In this document: piece after piece, positions 1 through 10,335 of the stretch | Position numbering within the stretch: the first letter of the stretch is position 1 | Layout: each line of letters begins with the position of its first letter | NCBI RefSeq assembly: GCF_041908905.1 | Contig: NZ_JAYREK010000004.1 | Coordinates: 1-64,000, forward strand | Direction of reading: 5' to 3' | DNA: 64,000 nucleotides | Source: Zoogloea sp041908905 | GTDB lineage: Bacteria > Pseudomonadota > Gammaproteobacteria > Burkholderiales > Rhodocyclaceae | Notes under the pieces: model-generated | Databases searched by the model: none | The model's input: the letters and a program-made list of their open reading frames with translations, nothing else | Told to the model about the DNA's origin: nothing | Made by a program: the position numbers and the translations under genes

Positions 1-700
1 AGAACGGCATCCGGGCGCGGCACAAGCGGCGTTACAAGGTGACGACGGATTCCAGACACAGCCTGCCGGTGGCGCCGAATGTGCTCGATCATCACTTCGC
101 GCCCGAGGCCCCGAATCGCGTGTGGACCGGCGACATCACCTACATCGCCACCGCCGAGGGCTGGCTGTATCTGGCCGTCGTGATCGATCTGTTCAACCGC
201 GAGGTGATCGGCTGGTCGATCAAGCCGCGGATGACGACCGACCTGGTGCTCGATGCGCTGTCGATGGCCTGGTTCCGCCGTCGGCCGGAGCCTGGGGTGC
301 TGTTCCACTCCGACCGCGGCAGCCAGTACGCCAGTCATGCCTACCAGGCCCGTCTGGCCACCTACGGCATGCGCGGATCGATGTCGCGCAAGGGCAACTG
401 CTGGGACAACGCCCCGACCGAGAGTTTCTTCAACAGCCTCAAGAACGAGCGGGTGCATGGCGTGCGTTACGCGACGCGCGCCGAGGCGGCGAGCGACCTG
501 TTCCAGTACATCGCCGTGTTCTACAACCGGAGCCGCCGCCACTCCACCCTGGGATACCTGTCCCCGACCACGTTCCTGCGGAACTGGATCGAACGACAGG
601 ATCAGCAAGAAATGGCAGCATAAGGGCGACCGGTTGGAAGGCGGAAAACGTAAGGCACCTCACTCCCAGACAGCCTTCAATTCGTCGTCTTTGACGCAGC
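1..700 (+). mobile_element. Right part of an IS3-family insertion sequence
   Basis: The window opens inside an IS3-family element: the OrfB transposase frame is already open at base 3 and stops at 623. The right terminal repeat should lie between 624 and the hflX stop at 718. Read on the minus strand from about 670 the sequence begins TGGGAGTGAGGTGCC, which has the TG start usual for IS3 ends, but without the left end no inverted repeat or target duplication can be confirmed. The end coordinate is therefore approximate. Confidence 0.6.
3..623 (+). CDS. IS3-family transposase OrfB, 5' end outside window
   Basis: This is the DDE integrase-core transposase that cuts and joins the element ends. 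The catalytic triad is visible as Asp in WTGDITYI, Asp in HSDRGSQY and Glu in NAPTESFF, the usual IS3 spacing, followed by the conserved C-terminal YNRSRRHSTLGYLSP block. The frame continues upstream of the GTG at 39 (residues NGIRARHKRRYKVTT, typical of the region before the core), so GTG 39 is not the true start and the gene is cut by the window edge. The usual OrfA partner lies outside. The visible part is intact. Confidence 0.9.
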   Translation, partial: NGIRARHKRRYKVTTDSRHSLPVAPNVLDHHFAPEAPNRVWTGDITYIATAEGWLYLAVVIDLFNREVIGWSIKPRMTTDLVLDALSMAWFRRRPEPGVLFHSDRGSQYASHAYQARLATYGMRGSMSRKGNCWDNAPTESFFNSLKNERVHGVRYATRAEAASDLFQYIAVFYNRSRRHSTLGYLSPTTFLRNWIERQDQQEMAA

Positions 701-717
701 GGTCACGGCTGGTTTCC

Positions 718-2049
<1,332 letters not shown>

Positions 2050-2316
2050 GCGGCGCGGGGCGTCTCTCGAATGGGCAAAAGTGGAGTGTACCCGTCACCG
2101 GGCTGGCAACCGCGAATCCGCCGCGAAATGACGCGGAATGGCCCGAAAAGGCGCGGTCGGCTTGAGGCGGCCTGCCCTCGGTGTTCGCCGCATCGGCCGG
2201 TTCGTATCGAGCCACCAAACCCTGCGCAGGTCACGCCGCGAATGCGAATGCCTTCGCCGGCGTATTCATATTCAACGCCTGATGGAGCTGCTGGTGGTCG
2301 TGGAACTGTCGGTCCC

Positions 2317-2790
2317 CTAAGGGATTACCTTCAGCCCCAACGCCCCTCTCACCACCTCCAGCAGGTTCTTGTCGAGGAGCAGGCGGCGCATGCTCTGGCC
2401 GAGGAGGCGTCGGAGGGTGTCGTTGTCGGCCCAGGCGTAGGCGTCGATTTCGGGGCGCAGCGCGCCGCCGGGGGTGGCCTCGAAGTGGCTGGTGCAGTGG
2501 CAGCGTTCGGGGCGGGTTTCGGCGGTGGTGGTGCGTACGGCGAAGAGGTGCAGGTCCTTGCCCCGGTAGTAGGCGAAGCGCCCCAGGTCGACGAGGCGCG
2601 TGGGGGCAAAGGCGAGGCCGAACTCTTCCTGGCCTTCCCGCCGGGCGCACTCGATCGGGGTTTCGCCGGCATCGAGGAGGCCCTTGGGGAGGTCCCAGCG
2701 CGGGCTGCCGGTGGAGTGGCCGACGAGGAGCTCGCCCCGTTCGTTGATCACCAGCAGGCCGCAGGACAGCAGGGGGGCGGGAAGCGTCAT
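2317..2790 (-). CDS. Nudix hydrolase
   Basis: A single-domain 157-residue Nudix hydrolase, which would cleave nucleoside diphosphates linked to another moiety. The Nudix box is complete: G37-x5-E43-x7-R51-E52-x2-E55-E56-x-G58. It lies only 7 bases after the stop of the TIR-domain gene on the same strand, so the two are very probably co-transcribed. Since TIR domains often cleave NAD+ to ADP-ribose-type products, a Nudix partner acting on such products is an attractive idea, but the substrate cannot be read from the sequence; dinucleotide polyphosphates or oxidised nucleotides are equally possible. Confidence 0.88.
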   Translation of the reverse strand: MTLPAPLLSCGLLVINERGELLVGHSTGSPRWDLPKGLLDAGETPIECARREGQEEFGLAFAPTRLVDLGRFAYYRGKDLHLFAVRTTTAETRPERCHCTSHFEATPGGALRPEIDAYAWADNDTLRRLLGQSMRRLLLDKNLLEVVRGALGLKVIP

Positions 2791-2797
2791 CGGCGTC

Positions 2798-3778
2798 TCA
2801 GTCGAGGAACTTCGCCTCGACGCGTTTCCCGAACCAGTTGTCCCGGTTGCGCACCAGCCGGTCGGCGATGTCCTCGTAGGTCTGCCATTCGCTGTCGTCG
2901 ATGATCGAGACGTGGGAGAACACCTCCGGGAGCTTGCGCATCAGGAAGGGCAGCTTGTAGAGGTCGTCGCTCTGGTCGCGCACGAAGAAGCGGCAGGGCA
3001 GGCCCATGGCCAGGGCGTAGCCGGCCTCGAAGAGGGCGCTGGTGGCCAGCCGCTCGGGGTAGAGCATCACGAAGCTGGCGCTCTGCCGCAGTTTCTCGAT
3101 GTCGTCGCGGGCGCTGTTGCCGCACAGGTCGAACTGCTTGATGGACTTGATGTTTTCCAGGGCGCAGAACACCGTCAGCCGGCATTTGGTGCGCAGCGCC
3201 CGGACCACCTTCATGGCATTGGCGCGGAAGGCCTTGTACTGGGCGTCCGAGGCGAACGAGGCCATCGGCACCGACAAAAACACGTCGAAGGCCTTTTTTT
3301 CGGTGGCGATGGCGGCCTTGACGCCGGCTTCGAGCTCCGGCCACTCGGCCGCCAGGGCGGCGCCGAGGGCCTTTTTGGTGAAGGGCTTGCCGACGCTGTC
3401 GTTGATCGACTCGAACAGCAGGCGCACGCCGTTGCGGTCGAAGGTGGTGGCGTGGAAGCGGGCTATCGGGTCGGTCAGGTCGCCCTGGTCGCCTTCGAGC
3501 AGCAGCGGGGCCACCTTGAGTTCGCCGAAGTGTGCCGAGACGGCGCCGGCCTCGAACATCACCCAGGGGGCGCGCATGTTGCTTCGGGTGAGGCAGACGA
3601 TGGCGAAGCGGGTTTCGCCGAGGACGTTCATGAGCTCGGTGAACCACTGTTGCCCCGGCTTGATGTCCTCGGCCGACAGCCACGGCTCGACGCCGTTGAA
3701 GACCGACTGGATGGCCTTTTTCAGGGCCAGGGCGCAATCGCGGCTGGCAGTGCCGGACCAGCTGATGAAGACCTTCAT
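2798..3778 (-). CDS. TIR domain protein with deoxyribosyltransferase-like C-terminal domain
   Basis: A 326-residue protein. Residues 1-130 form a TIR domain beginning MKVFISWSG, with the putative catalytic Glu at E76 (PWVMFEAGA). Residues 165-295 resemble nucleoside 2-deoxyribosyltransferase-like folds, with the hallmark SALFEAGYALAMG containing E251. Both folds act on N-glycosidic bonds of nucleotides, so an NAD+- or nucleotide-degrading effector is plausible (inference). I chose the ATG at 3778, because GGAG lies six bases upstream and the TIR fold starts there; an in-frame ATG at 3820 would add 14 residues. The Nudix gene follows 7 bases downstream. It is transcribed divergently from the second TIR gene. 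Confidence 0.75.
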   Translation of the reverse strand: MKVFISWSGTASRDCALALKKAIQSVFNGVEPWLSAEDIKPGQQWFTELMNVLGETRFAIVCLTRSNMRAPWVMFEAGAVSAHFGELKVAPLLLEGDQGDLTDPIARFHATTFDRNGVRLLFESINDSVGKPFTKKALGAALAAEWPELEAGVKAAIATEKKAFDVFLSVPMASFASDAQYKAFRANAMKVVRALRTKCRLTVFCALENIKSIKQFDLCGNSARDDIEKLRQSASFVMLYPERLATSALFEAGYALAMGLPCRFFVRDQSDDLYKLPFLMRKLPEVFSHVSIIDDSEWQTYEDIADRLVRNRDNWFGKRVEAKFLD

Positions 3779-3992
3779 GATCGACTCCGTCATGGCGGTA
3801 TGCAGGTTTGCCCGATCCATTATGCCGCATCGGCTGCCGCCGGGCGTCGCATGAAGTGCCCGATCCCGGCGGCGGTATTCGGCCCGGGCGGCCGCGGTGA
3901 AGATCCGCTATAAATAAGCAGGACGGTTGTCGCCTGCGCCGGTCAGGCCGGCCGCCGGGGCAGGGGTTCGACGGGAGCGTTCTGTGACGGCC

Positions 3993-5438
3993 ATGCACGA
4001 TATCTTCATCAGCTACGCCCACCGGGACGACCAGAGCCCGGCCGGGCGGGAGTGAGGCTGGGTCACCACGCTCAAGCACTGGCTGACGGTGGCCCTCGGC
4101 CGTGCCCTGGGCCGTGACGCCGACATCTGGATGGACTACGCGCTGGTGGCCAACGCGCAGGTCACCCCGACCCTGATCGACACGGTGCGCAGCAGCCGGG
4201 CCCTGCTGCTGGTGCTCTCGCCCAGCTACCAGAACTCCGAGTGGTGCCAGCGGGAGCTGGCCAACTTCCTCGACAACAACCCGCCCGGCGGCGACCGGGA
4301 GGCGGTCTTCGTCGTCGAGCAATACCCGGTGGACCGCCTGAGCCTCCACCCGCGCCTGCAGGAGCTGACGCCGGTGCAGTTCTGGGTGCCCGACGCCAAC
4401 ACCCGCACGCCTGAGCTGCTGGGCTGGCCGGTGCCCAACCAGGACGAGCACAACCCCTACTGGGAGAAGGTCAACTACCTCGCCAACCTGCTCGCCAACC
4501 ACCTCCGCGCGCCCCTCGTGAAGGTCCTGCAACGCCCGCCCGCGGCGGCGGCCGGGGCCTCGCCGGTGGTGTGGGTGGCGGGGCCGGCGCCCCGGATGGC
4601 GGGCTACTGGGATCAGCTCACCGAGTCGATGCGGCTGCGCGGCTGGACGGTGCGGCCGGTGTCGCGGGACGGTTATCCGCAGGACGGCGTCGCGGCCCTG
4701 CGGGAGGCTCTCGACCGGGACATGGACGGGGCCCGGCTGCTGGTGCAGCTGCTCGGCGACGAGCCCGGCGCGCGCCTGCCGGGCTCTGACGCCACGCTGG
4801 CCACTGTCCAGCACGCCGCCGCCAAGGCGCTGCAGCAGTCCTGCAGCGGGATGAAATACCTGCGCTGGCGCCCGCCGGAGATCGACCTCGAGCAGGTCGA
4901 AGACCCCGACCTGCGCGAGATCCTGTTCGGCGCCACGCGCTGCGGCTTCGAGCAGTTCCGCCAGCAGGTGCTGGAGGCCCTGGACCACCTCAAGCCCCCG
5001 CCGCCACCGGCCCCGGCGGGCGATGGCATGACGATCTGCCTGGCCGCCGGCGAGAAGGACCAGGCCCTGTGCGACGAGGTCGGCGCGCTCCTCGTCGAGC
5101 GTGGCTGGGACGTGGTGTCGCCGTCGCCGGTGCCGGAGAGCGGCGAGAACCCCCAGACCTTCCGCGAGACCGTCGACGAGATCATCCGCAACAGCGACGC
5201 GGTGGTGGTGCTGTACGGTCGCGAGTCCCACCTGTGGATCGAGGCCCAGTATGCCCGCACGGTCCGCCTGCTGGGCCGGCAGAACCTGGCGCTGGGGGTG
5301 ATCGAGGCGCCGCCGGGGGAGAAGCCGCCCCTCAAGATCGCCTCGCGCAACCTCCAGACCCTCGACTGCCGTGGCGGCATCGAGCGGGACGCGGTGGCCG
5401 GCTTCATCGCCCGGCTGGGAGCGGAACACCATGGCTGA
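3993..5438 (+). pseudogene. TIR domain protein interrupted by in-frame TGA
   Basis: Translation from the ATG at 3993 (or GTG 3983) gives a textbook TIR start, MHDIFISYAHRDD, then meets TGA at 4053-4055 (codon 21), after which the same frame continues GWVTTLKHWL without a break to 5438. The rest carries the TIR catalytic motif EWCQREL (Glu near codon 88), then two further alpha/beta modules (about 175-320 and 340-480), the last with IIRNSDAVVVLYG, TIR-like. The 3' end overlaps the STAND gene by 8 bases. One nonsense base disables an otherwise conserved gene; a sequencing error is possible. A start at GTG 4089 would lose the first TIR strand. Confidence 0.75.
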
Positions 5439-8400
5439 CGAGACGCGCGTCGACCGGCCGTACCCCGGCCTGCGTCCCTTCGAGGCGTGGGAGGGCGAGA
5501 TCTTCTTCGGGCGGGAGGCGCACACCGACCGGCTGCTGGAGATCCTGCGCGACCGGCATTTCCTGGCGGTCATCGGGCCGTCGGGGTCGGGCAAGTCGAG
5601 CCTGGTCCGCGCCGGGCTGCTGCCCGCGTTGCCGCTGGGGGCCATCGGCACCGGCAGCGACTGGCGCATTGCCCTGCTGAGGCCGGGCAACCGGCCGATC
5701 CGCAGCCTGGCCAAGGCCCTGCTGGCGCCGGAGGTGCTGGGGGCCGAGCTGCCCGGGCTCACCCCGGCCCTGCTCGAGGCCGAGCTGCGCGCCGACGCCG
5801 GCAGCCTCGCCCGCCTCGCCGAGGGCGTCCGCCAGCGCGACCCCGAGGCGGACTTCAATCTGCTGGTGGTGGTGGACCAGTTCGAGGAGCTGTTCACCTA
5901 CGCCGAGGCGGGCAGCGAGCAGAGCGACGAGTCGGAGGCCTTCGTCACCCTGCTGATCCGGTCCACCGCCGACCTCACCCAGCGGGTGTTCGCCTGCCTC
6001 ACGATGCGCACCGACTTCCTCGGCCAGTGCGTGCGCTTCCTGGATCTGCCCGAGGCCATCAACCACGGCCAGTACCTCACCCCGCGGATGAGCCGCGACC
6101 AGCTCCACGAGGCGATCCGGGGCCCGGCGCGGCTGTTCGGCGGCGACGTGGACGAGGGGCTGATCGAGGAGCTCATCAACGGCGTCGACGGCAACCCGGA
6201 CCAGCTGCCGGTGCTCCAGCATGCCCTGGCGCGGATGTGGAGCGCGGCCAGCCGGCGCGACCCGGGGCGGCCGCTGATCGGCCGGACGGATCACGACGCC
6301 ATCGGCGGCGTCGGCCGGGCCCTCGCGCAGCACGCCGACCAGGTTTTCGCGCAGCTCGACGAGCCGGCCCGGGCGGCGGCCGAGTGCTTGCTGCGGGCCG
6401 TCACGGCGACCCGCGACCCGCGCGCGCCGGCGGCCCAGATCGTGCGCCGGCCGTGCTCCCTGCGCAAGATCGCCCAGTGGTCGGGGCTGCCGCCGGAGCG
6501 TTTCGTGCCGGTGCTTGCCGCCTTCACCGACGAGGACGTGTGTTTCCTGGTCGCCAGCGGCCCCCACGACGACCCCGAGACGATCATCGACATCTCCCAC
6601 GAGGCGCTGATCCGCCAGTGGTCGCGGCTCAGCGCCTGGACCCTCAACGAGGCCCAGCGGGCGATCGGCTTCCTGCGCCTCGGCGAGCGGGCGATGGATT
6701 ACGGCAACGGCAACCAGTCCCTGCTGCGCCGCGTCGAGCTCGACCGGGCCGAGGCCTGGCGGCATGGCGGCCACGCTGCCGACGCGGCGTGGTGCCCGAC
6801 CCCGGCATGGGCCGCACGCTACTGGGACCCTAAGTCCGGCCTGCCCGACCTCGCCGGGATCCTGGCCTTCATCGACCGGAGCCGCGAGGAGGTTGCCGCC
6901 GAGGCTCGCCGCGAGGAGGCGGCCCGGCTGCTCCAGGTCGAGGCCGAGCAGGCCCGGCTGCGCGCCGAGCTGGCCCTGAAGGGCGAGCGGCGGGCCGAGG
7001 CTGACGCGGCCCGGCAGCGGCGCCTGGCGCGCGGGTTGATGTCCGCCGTGCTGGTCGGCCTGCTGCTGGCCAGTTGGGCGGTGTGGCAGACCTTCGAGGC
7101 CCGCGCCCTCGCGCGCCAGGAGCGCGAGGCCGTCGAGCTGGCGACGATCCGCCGCCTCGCCGCCGAAGGCCCGGCGGTGGTGGACGGCGTGCTGCCGGGG
7201 GGCGTCACCCTCGGCATGCTCGAGATGCTCGCTGCCCACCGGCTGGCGGCCCGGGAGGCTTCCCGGAGCGCCGCGCCGGTGGCCCTCGGCGCCCTGGAGC
7301 GGGCGTTCGTGCGCAGCCGACGGCTGGAGCGCCTGATCGAGAGCAGCGAGGCGGTCACCGCGCTGGCCCTCAGCCCGGACGGGCAGCGCATCGCGTCGGG
7401 CAGCCGTGAGGGCGCGCTGCAGGTGCGGCGCGCCCTGGATGGTGCGCTGCTCGCCACCGCCAGCGAGCGGGCCGGTTACGTGAACGGCGTGGCCTTCAGC
7501 CCCGACGGGCGGTGGCTCGTGTCGGCCAACCGGGACGCCACCCTGCGCCGCTGGGAGGCGGCCAGCGGCCAGCCCGTCGGTGCGCCGATGCGGGGGCACC
7601 AGGGACAGGTCGGCTGCGTGGCCGTCAGCCCGGACGGGCGGCACATCGTGTCGGGGGGCTGGGACGGCAGCCTGCGCTTCTGGAACGCCGCGACGGGCGA
7701 GGAGGTCGCGCCGATGCGGGCCCACCATGCGGGGGCGGTGTATGCGATCGCCTTCAGCCCGGACGGCCGGCTCGTCGCCTCGGCCAGCGACGACAAGACC
7801 GTGGGCCTGTGGGACGCTGCCACCGGCGCCGCCGTCGGCGTGCTCAGGGGGCATGCCACCCAGGTCTATGCGCTGGCCTTCAGCCCGGACGGACGGCGCA
7901 TCGTGTCGGGGGACGAGGCGGGTGCGCTGATCCTGTGGGATGTCGGCGCCCGGGCGGCCGTCGGCCGGCCGGTGGCGGGCCACGAGGGCTCGGCCCTGGG
8001 GCTGGCCTTCAGCCCGGACGGTGCCCTGATCGTGTCGGTGGGCGAGGACAAGGCCCTGCGCCTGTGGCGCGCCGCCGACGTGGCGCCGCTGGGCGAGCCC
8101 CTGGCGGGCCACTGGGACTGGATCACCGGGGTCGCCTTCAGCCCGGACGGCGGGCACCTGATCTCGGGCAGCTACGACCATACGCTGCGGATCTGGCGCG
8201 TCGCCGACGAGGCGCCCCTGGCCGGGCATCAGGGCGCGGTCCGGGGCGTGGCGATCAGCCCGGACGGGCGACGCATCGTGTCGGGCAGCGCCGACGGCAC
8301 GCTCCGCCTGTGGGACGCGCGCGCCGGCGTGCCGCTCGGGTCGCCGCCCACGGGGGGCGCCCAGGGCCTCACCAGCGTGGCCTTCAGCCCGGGCGGCGAG

Positions 8401-9261
8401 CGCATCGCGGCGGGCAGCGAGGATGGCAAGCTCCGCCTGTGGGATGCCCGCACCGGCACGCCGCTCGGGCCGCCGCTCGCAGGGCACACCCAGGGCGTCA
8501 CCAGCGTGGCCTTCAGCCCGGACGGGCGGCGCCTCGCGTCGGGCAGCGACGACAACACCCTGCGCCTGTGGGACGCCGTCACCGGCAAGCCGGTCGGCGC
8601 GGCGCTCGGCGGCCATGGCGACATCGTGACCAGCGTGGCCTTCAGTCCCGACGGCAGGCTGCTCGTTTCGGGCAGCTACGACACGACGCTGCGGCTGTGG
8701 GACGCGGCCGGCGGGCGTCCGGTGGGCGAGCCCTTCGGCCCGTCCGGGGACGCACGGCGCATCGTCACCAGCGTGGCCTTCAGCCCGGACGGCAAGTCCA
8801 TCGTGTCCGCCGGGGACGACTGGCAGCTGCACCTCTGGAACGCCGCCACCCGCCGCCCGCTCGGCAAGCCGCTGGTCGGGCACACCAACCGGGTGCGCAG
8901 CGCCGCTTTCAGCCCCGATGGCGGCTACCTCGTGTCGGGCAGCGACGACGGCAGCCTGCGCCTGTGGAACGTGGCGACCGGCACGGCGGTGGGCGACCCG
9001 CTGCTGGGCCACGCCGAGGCGGTGCGCAGCGTGGCCTTCAGCCCGGACGGCCGCTTCGTCGTCTCGGGCAGCGACGACAGGACCCTGCGCCGCTGGCCGG
9101 TGCTCGAGGCCTGGGCCGATGCCCTGTGCGCCAAGCTGCAACGCAACATGAGCCACGACGAGTGGCGGGCGCGCGTGTCGCCCGACATCCCCTACATCAC
9201 CCAGTGCGACGGGCTGCCGGTGCCGGCGGAGCCCGCCGATCCAGGAAAGGAGACGAGATGA
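5431..9261 (+). CDS. nSTAND1 NTPase with transmembrane segment and 14 WD40 repeats
   Basis: A 1276-residue signal-transduction NTPase. The N-terminus YPGLRPFEAWEGEIFFGRE and Walker A GPSGSGKSS (49-57), with Walker B LLVVVDQFEEL (about 144-154), are typical of nSTAND1 proteins. A charged coiled coil (about 487-533) leads to one hydrophobic segment (about 536-555, LMSAVLVGLLLASWAV). The C-terminal half has 14 WD40 repeats, enough for two seven-bladed propellers, and ends with the DEWRARVSPDIPY tail common in this family. With the ATPase in the cytoplasm, the propellers would be periplasmic. The ATG at 5431 overlaps the TIR stop, and the stop overlaps the FecR start (ATGA), so translation is probably coupled along the cluster. 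Confidence 0.9.
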   Translation: MADETRVDRPYPGLRPFEAWEGEIFFGREAHTDRLLEILRDRHFLAVIGPSGSGKSSLVRAGLLPALPLGAIGTGSDWRIALLRPGNRPIRSLAKALLAPEVLGAELPGLTPALLEAELRADAGSLARLAEGVRQRDPEADFNLLVVVDQFEELFTYAEAGSEQSDESEAFVTLLIRSTADLTQRVFACLTMRTDFLGQCVRFLDLPEAINHGQYLTPRMSRDQLHEAIRGPARLFGGDVDEGLIEELINGVDGNPDQLPVLQHALARMWSAASRRDPGRPLIGRTDHDAIGGVGRALAQHADQVFAQLDEPARAAAECLLRAVTATRDPRAPAAQIVRRPCSLRKIAQWSGLPPERFVPVLAAFTDEDVCFLVASGPHDDPETIIDISHEALIRQWSRLSAWTLNEAQRAIGFLRLGERAMDYGNGNQSLLRRVELDRAEAWRHGGHAADAAWCPTPAWAARYWDPKSGLPDLAGILAFIDRSREEVAAEARREEAARLLQVEAEQARLRAELALKGERRAEADAARQRRLARGLMSAVLVGLLLASWAVWQTFEARALARQEREAVELATIRRLAAEGPAVVDGVLPGGVTLGMLEMLAAHRLAAREASRSAAPVALGALERAFVRSRRLERLIESSEAVTALALSPDGQRIASGSREGALQVRRALDGALLATASERAGYVNGVAFSPDGRWLVSANRDATLRRWEAASGQPVGAPMRGHQGQVGCVAVSPDGRHIVSGGWDGSLRFWNAATGEEVAPMRAHHAGAVYAIAFSPDGRLVASASDDKTVGLWDAATGAAVGVLRGHATQVYALAFSPDGRRIVSGDEAGALILWDVGARAAVGRPVAGHEGSALGLAFSPDGALIVSVGEDKALRLWRAADVAPLGEPLAGHWDWITGVAFSPDGGHLISGSYDHTLRIWRVADEAPLAGHQGAVRGVAISPDGRRIVSGSADGTLRLWDARAGVPLGSPPTGGAQGLTSVAFSPGGERIAAGSEDGKLRLWDARTGTPLGPPLAGHTQGVTSVAFSPDGRRLASGSDDNTLRLWDAVTGKPVGAALGGHGDIVTSVAFSPDGRLLVSGSYDTTLRLWDAAGGRPVGEPFGPSGDARRIVTSVAFSPDGKSIVSAGDDWQLHLWNAATRRPLGKPLVGHTNRVRSAAFSPDGGYLVSGSDDGSLRLWNVATGTAVGDPLLGHAEAVRSVAFSPDGRFVVSGSDDRTLRRWPVLEAWADALCAKLQRNMSHDEWRARVSPDIPYITQCDGLPVPAEPADPGKETR
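7363..9100 (+). repeat. Fourteen WD40-encoding tandem repeats
   Basis: Fourteen units of roughly 120-130 bases inside the STAND gene each encode one blade. The core encoding AFSPDG (often GCCTTCAGCCCGGACGG) is nearly identical at the DNA level between units, while the linkers between blades differ. Unit 9 has SPGG in place of SPDG. Such a repeat can change copy number by recombination. Confidence 0.9.
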
Positions 9262-9713
9262 AAAACACTTCGCGATGGGGGCTCCCGCTGGCGCTCGCCC
9301 TGGTGGCGGGCGGGGCGGCGGCGTCCGAGGGCGACTGGGTGGCGCAGATCAAGAAAGCCCAGGGCGTGGTGGCCATCGAGCGCGGCACCCAGCACTACGA
9401 GGGGGCCGTCGGGGTGCGGCTGAAGGAGAACGACGTGATCGTCACCCGGGGCGAGGCCTCGGTGGGGATGATCTTCAACGACAACTCCATGCTGTCCCTC
9501 GGCCCCAACACCGAGGTCGTGCTGCAGCGCTATTCCTACGACCCCACCACCTACCTGGGCGCCTTCGATGCGCGGGTGCGGCGCGGCTCGGTGGTGGTGA
9601 CGACGGGCAACATCGCCGGCCAGTCGGCCGGGGCGATGCGCATCCTCACCCCGGAGGCCGAGCTACAGGGCGGCCGGGCCAGTTCGTATGCGGTGAGCGT
9701 CGAGGGGAGATGA
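9258..9713 (+). CDS. FecR-domain periplasmic protein
   Basis: A 151-residue secreted protein with a signal peptide (MKNTSRWGLPLALALVAGGAAAS) followed by a FecR-type beta domain, seen in VVAIERGTQHYEGAVG, LKENDVIVTRGEASVGMIF and DNSMLSLGPNTEVVLQRY. In FecR proteins this domain passes signals across the periplasm; free-standing versions are also common. The ATG at 9258 overlaps the STAND stop (ATGA) with GGAAAGGAGA upstream, so it belongs to the same operon. No anti-sigma N-terminus and no sigma-factor gene are present nearby, so it is not a classical FecIR pair. Confidence 0.85.
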   Translation: MKNTSRWGLPLALALVAGGAAASEGDWVAQIKKAQGVVAIERGTQHYEGAVGVRLKENDVIVTRGEASVGMIFNDNSMLSLGPNTEVVLQRYSYDPTTYLGAFDARVRRGSVVVTTGNIAGQSAGAMRILTPEAELQGGRASSYAVSVEGR

Positions 9714-9715
9714 CG

Positions 9716-10288
9716 ATGAAACACGGAATCCTGCTTGTGGCGGCCCTGCTGGCCGCCGGCTGCGCCCAGGAGCGCTACGTGCTGCTGCCGGGGGACGGCG
9801 ATGGCGGCCGCGTGGTGGTGAAGCCCCGCTCGGGCGCGCCGCAGACCCTCGACAAGCCCTACGCGACGCTGCGTTCGGGGGCGGGCGGGGTAGAGCAGTC
9901 CAGCGTCGAGGAGGTGGCCGGGCGCTTTGGTGGGGCGCTGGCGGCGCGCCCGGTGCCGCCCCGGCGCTTCACGCTGTACTTCCTGGAAGGCACCGACCAG
10001 TTCACGCCGGCCTCCCGGGTCGAACTCGAGGGCGTGCTGGCCGAGATCCGCCAGCGGCCGGCGCCGGACATCAAGGTTGTCGGCCACACCGACCGGGTCG
10101 GCTCGGTGGCCGACAACGACCGCCTGGCGCTGGTGCGGGCCCGCAAGGTGCAGGCCGAGCTCCAGCGCCTCGGCATCCCGCCGGAGGCCATCGAGGCCAG
10201 CGGCCGCGGCGAGCGGGAGCCGCTCAGGCCCACCGATGACGAGGTCGCCGAGCCGCTCAACCGGCGGGTCGAGATCCAGGTGCGCTGA
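9716..10288 (+). CDS. OmpA-family peptidoglycan-binding lipoprotein
   Basis: A 190-residue lipoprotein: signal sequence with lipobox LLAAGC (Cys at about 16), then a C-terminal OmpA domain with the peptidoglycan-binding pattern VVGHTDRVGS, DNDRLALVRARKV and PLNRRVEIQV. The ATG at 9716 has GAGGGGAG at good spacing; an ATG at 9710 overlapping the FecR stop is also in frame. It closes the TIR-STAND-FecR-OmpA gene run and is followed by a strong terminator. It would anchor the outer membrane or the sensing complex to the wall. Confidence 0.88.
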   Translation: MKHGILLVAALLAAGCAQERYVLLPGDGDGGRVVVKPRSGAPQTLDKPYATLRSGAGGVEQSSVEEVAGRFGGALAARPVPPRRFTLYFLEGTDQFTPASRVELEGVLAEIRQRPAPDIKVVGHTDRVGSVADNDRLALVRARKVQAELQRLGIPPEAIEASGRGEREPLRPTDDEVAEPLNRRVEIQVR

Positions 10289-10335
10289 GCCCACGCCCCC
10301 GGCCGGCGGGCGTTCACGGCCGATGACGGACAGGC

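Noticed and set aside
4053..4055. Selenocysteine at the in-frame TGA
   Set aside because: No reason in TIR proteins for Sec at this place and no obvious SECIS-like hairpin directly after it.
2787..5897. Thousand-codon frame on the minus strand
   Set aside because: It lies opposite the second TIR and STAND genes and in another frame of the first TIR gene; no recognisable fold.
5404..9156. 1250-codon frame antisense to the STAND-WD40 gene
   Set aside because: Mirror of the WD40 repeats; its own periodicity only reflects the repeats on the other strand.
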